Below are positions 52,460-53,520 of a stretch of 53,520 nt of DNA, piece by piece. The first letter of the stretch is position 1. Each line of letters starts with the position of its first letter. The translations under genes were made by a program, and so were the position numbers. The DNA is from Bacteroidales bacterium. Lineage in GTDB: Bacteria > Bacteroidota > Bacteroidia > Bacteroidales > UBA3824. The notes under the pieces were generated by a model. That model had not been told where the DNA came from. It was given only the letters and a program-made list of their open reading frames with translations, and did not search any database. The stretch covers positions 1 through 53,520 of the forward strand of contig JAFXUC010000017.1 in the NCBI GenBank assembly GCA_017535325.1, read 5' to 3'.

Positions 52460-53520
52460 GTTTCAATTCCACTATGGTACGATTAAAATCCTGAATGAAT
52501 TTTTTAATTACATTGTCAGGCTCTGTTGTTTCAATTCCACTATGGTTCGATTAAAATTTCACCGTCGTATTACGACAGAATGTCAATCCTTTGTTTCAAT
52601 TCCACTATGGTTCGATTAAAATGAAAAAAACAGAGGATTAAACAATTTCAATACGTCGTTTCAATTCCACTATGGTTCGATTAAAATTATAAAAATTGCA
52701 AAGAAAATGTTTCCGGAATGTTTGTTTCAATTCCACTATGGTTCGATTAAAATGAATTTTTAACGTAAATACTTGAAAATCAAAACGTAGTTTCAATTCC
52801 ACTATGGTTCGATTAAAATGGTCTCAGCCTTGCAAGCAAATGGGCGGTATGTATGTTTCAATTCCACTATGGTTCGATTAAAATATCAAGACTGTTACAA
52901 GCAATTATTCGGGATAGATTAGTTTCAATTCCACTATGGTTCGATTAAAATCTTAAACAAAATACAAACGTCTCAGAATAATCAAAGTTTCAATTCCACT
53001 ATGGTTCGATTAAAATGCACACAACAGGCAGTGCACGTGTTACCTTTGCATGTTTCAATTCCACTATGGTTCGATTAAAATGTAAAGAAGGAGATAATGA
53101 AGGTGGATTAACTATGTTTCAATTACACTATGGTTCGATTAAAATTCTCAAAAAGTCTGAATTTGATAAATTTTACACTCGTTTCAATTCCACTATGGTT
53201 CGATTAAAATAATTATATTGATAATATGCTTTATTCATTAACCGTGTTTCAATTAATTGCGCTGTCGGTCGAAACAAGCGTAATAATGATATTGTTTCAA
53301 TTCCACTATGGTTCGATTAAAATTCAGGAACGACAACACACAGTTTTCTCTTTAAGGCGTTTCAATTCCACTATGGTTCGATTAAAATAAGCGCAGCCTT
53401 GGTCTATTTTCTGCTTGCTGATGTTTCAATTCCACTATGGTTCGATTAAAATGCCTCGTCTAAGTAGGGTTTAAGGTTGTTTCGCTGTTTCAATTCCACT
53501 ATGGTTCGATTAAAATTCAA
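52460..53520 (-). CRISPR. CRISPR array, 16 complete 30-bp repeats plus one 9-bp remnant, continuing past the window
   Basis: Repeats of 30 bp (plus strand begins GTTTCAATTCCACTATGG and ends TTCGATTAAAAT) start at 52460, 52528, 52593, 52658, 52724, 52790, 52855, 52922, 52987, 53052, 53116, 53181, 53294, 53359, 53423 and 53487. Spacers are 34-39 bp and all differ. The minus-strand repeat ends in ATTGAAAC, the usual 5' handle of type I-B/III crRNAs, so the array is probably read leftwards with its leader beyond the right edge. The first repeat (52460) has a T-to-A change (GGTACG) and would be the old, trailer end. The repeat at 53116 has a C-to-A change (AATTACAC). At 53246 only GTTTCAATT of a repeat remains. 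No cas gene is in the window, so the type is an inference from the repeat. Confidence 0.97.

Noticed and set aside
53015..53212. Plus-strand frame inside the CRISPR array
   Set aside because: It is made of repeat and spacer sequence (FNSTMVRLK repeats) and is not a gene.

Overview
The window is a chromosomal stretch from a member of the Bacteroidota, most likely order Bacteroidales. The evidence is a type IX secretion (T9SS) sorting tail, a SusC/SusD pair, a MurF-Alr fusion, fused SpmAB and HisIE, an S46 dipeptidyl-peptidase, DUF2723, DUF4421 and GIN-domain proteins, and many promoters with the Bacteroidota -7 box TAnnTTTG. The genes are ordinary moderately AT-rich chromosomal genes. Several repeat-rich gaps lie between them, and a CRISPR array runs off the right end.

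Layout. 1-5.9 kb: 3' end of a T9SS cargo protein, SpmAB, an exported MTA/SAH nucleosidase-like protein, a class A PBP and a DUF4421 outer-membrane protein. 6.0-13.1 kb: a glucuronoxylan/uronate block with GH115 alpha-glucuronidase, GH10 xylanase, KDG kinase, a probable fructuronate reductase (SDR) and KDPG aldolase. 13.1-18.7 kb: REP-like palindromes with a 192-bp tandem duplication beside a REP-associated tyrosine transposase (RAYT), an acyl-CoA ligase, a beta-propeller protein that looks C-terminally shortened, a DUF6261-like gene and two further repeat clusters. 18.7-23.3 kb: glycogen operon (debranching enzyme, glycogen synthase-like GT, GH57-like protein with altered catalytic motifs). 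23.5-30.0 kb: SpoIIE-type phosphatase, MazG, MurF-Alr, XerC/D and HPF. 30.1-34.8 kb: SusC/SusD. 34.9-46.5 kb: GIN-domain protein, WalJ-like hydrolase, DPP11-like peptidase, HisIE, a YfhO-YchF-GlsB operon, and a tightly overlapping operon of a GH3-type adenylase, an outer-membrane protein and a lipoprotein. 46.5-52.0 kb: transposase remnant, DUF2723 protein, tRNA-Gln and a pseudouridine synthase. 52.0-53.5 kb: 5'-truncated SpoIIE phosphatase fragment directly abutting a CRISPR array with 16 full repeats visible. No cas genes are in the window.

The most striking find is at 8.6-10.5 kb. The GH10 xylanase is a lipoprotein whose C-terminal ~105 residues are a complete barnase-type ribonuclease with every catalytic residue conserved. 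Six bases downstream, on the same strand, lies a barstar gene, the specific inhibitor of barnase. This is a toxin/immunity pair built into a polysaccharide-degradation gene.

Other points of interest are the MurF half of MurF-Alr, which has lost its ATP-binding loop; a GH57-like protein lacking the acid/base motif; the RAYT/REP system; a CRISPR repeat cut to 9 bp between two normal-length spacers; and a GC-rich potential stem in the leader ahead of tRNA-Gln.
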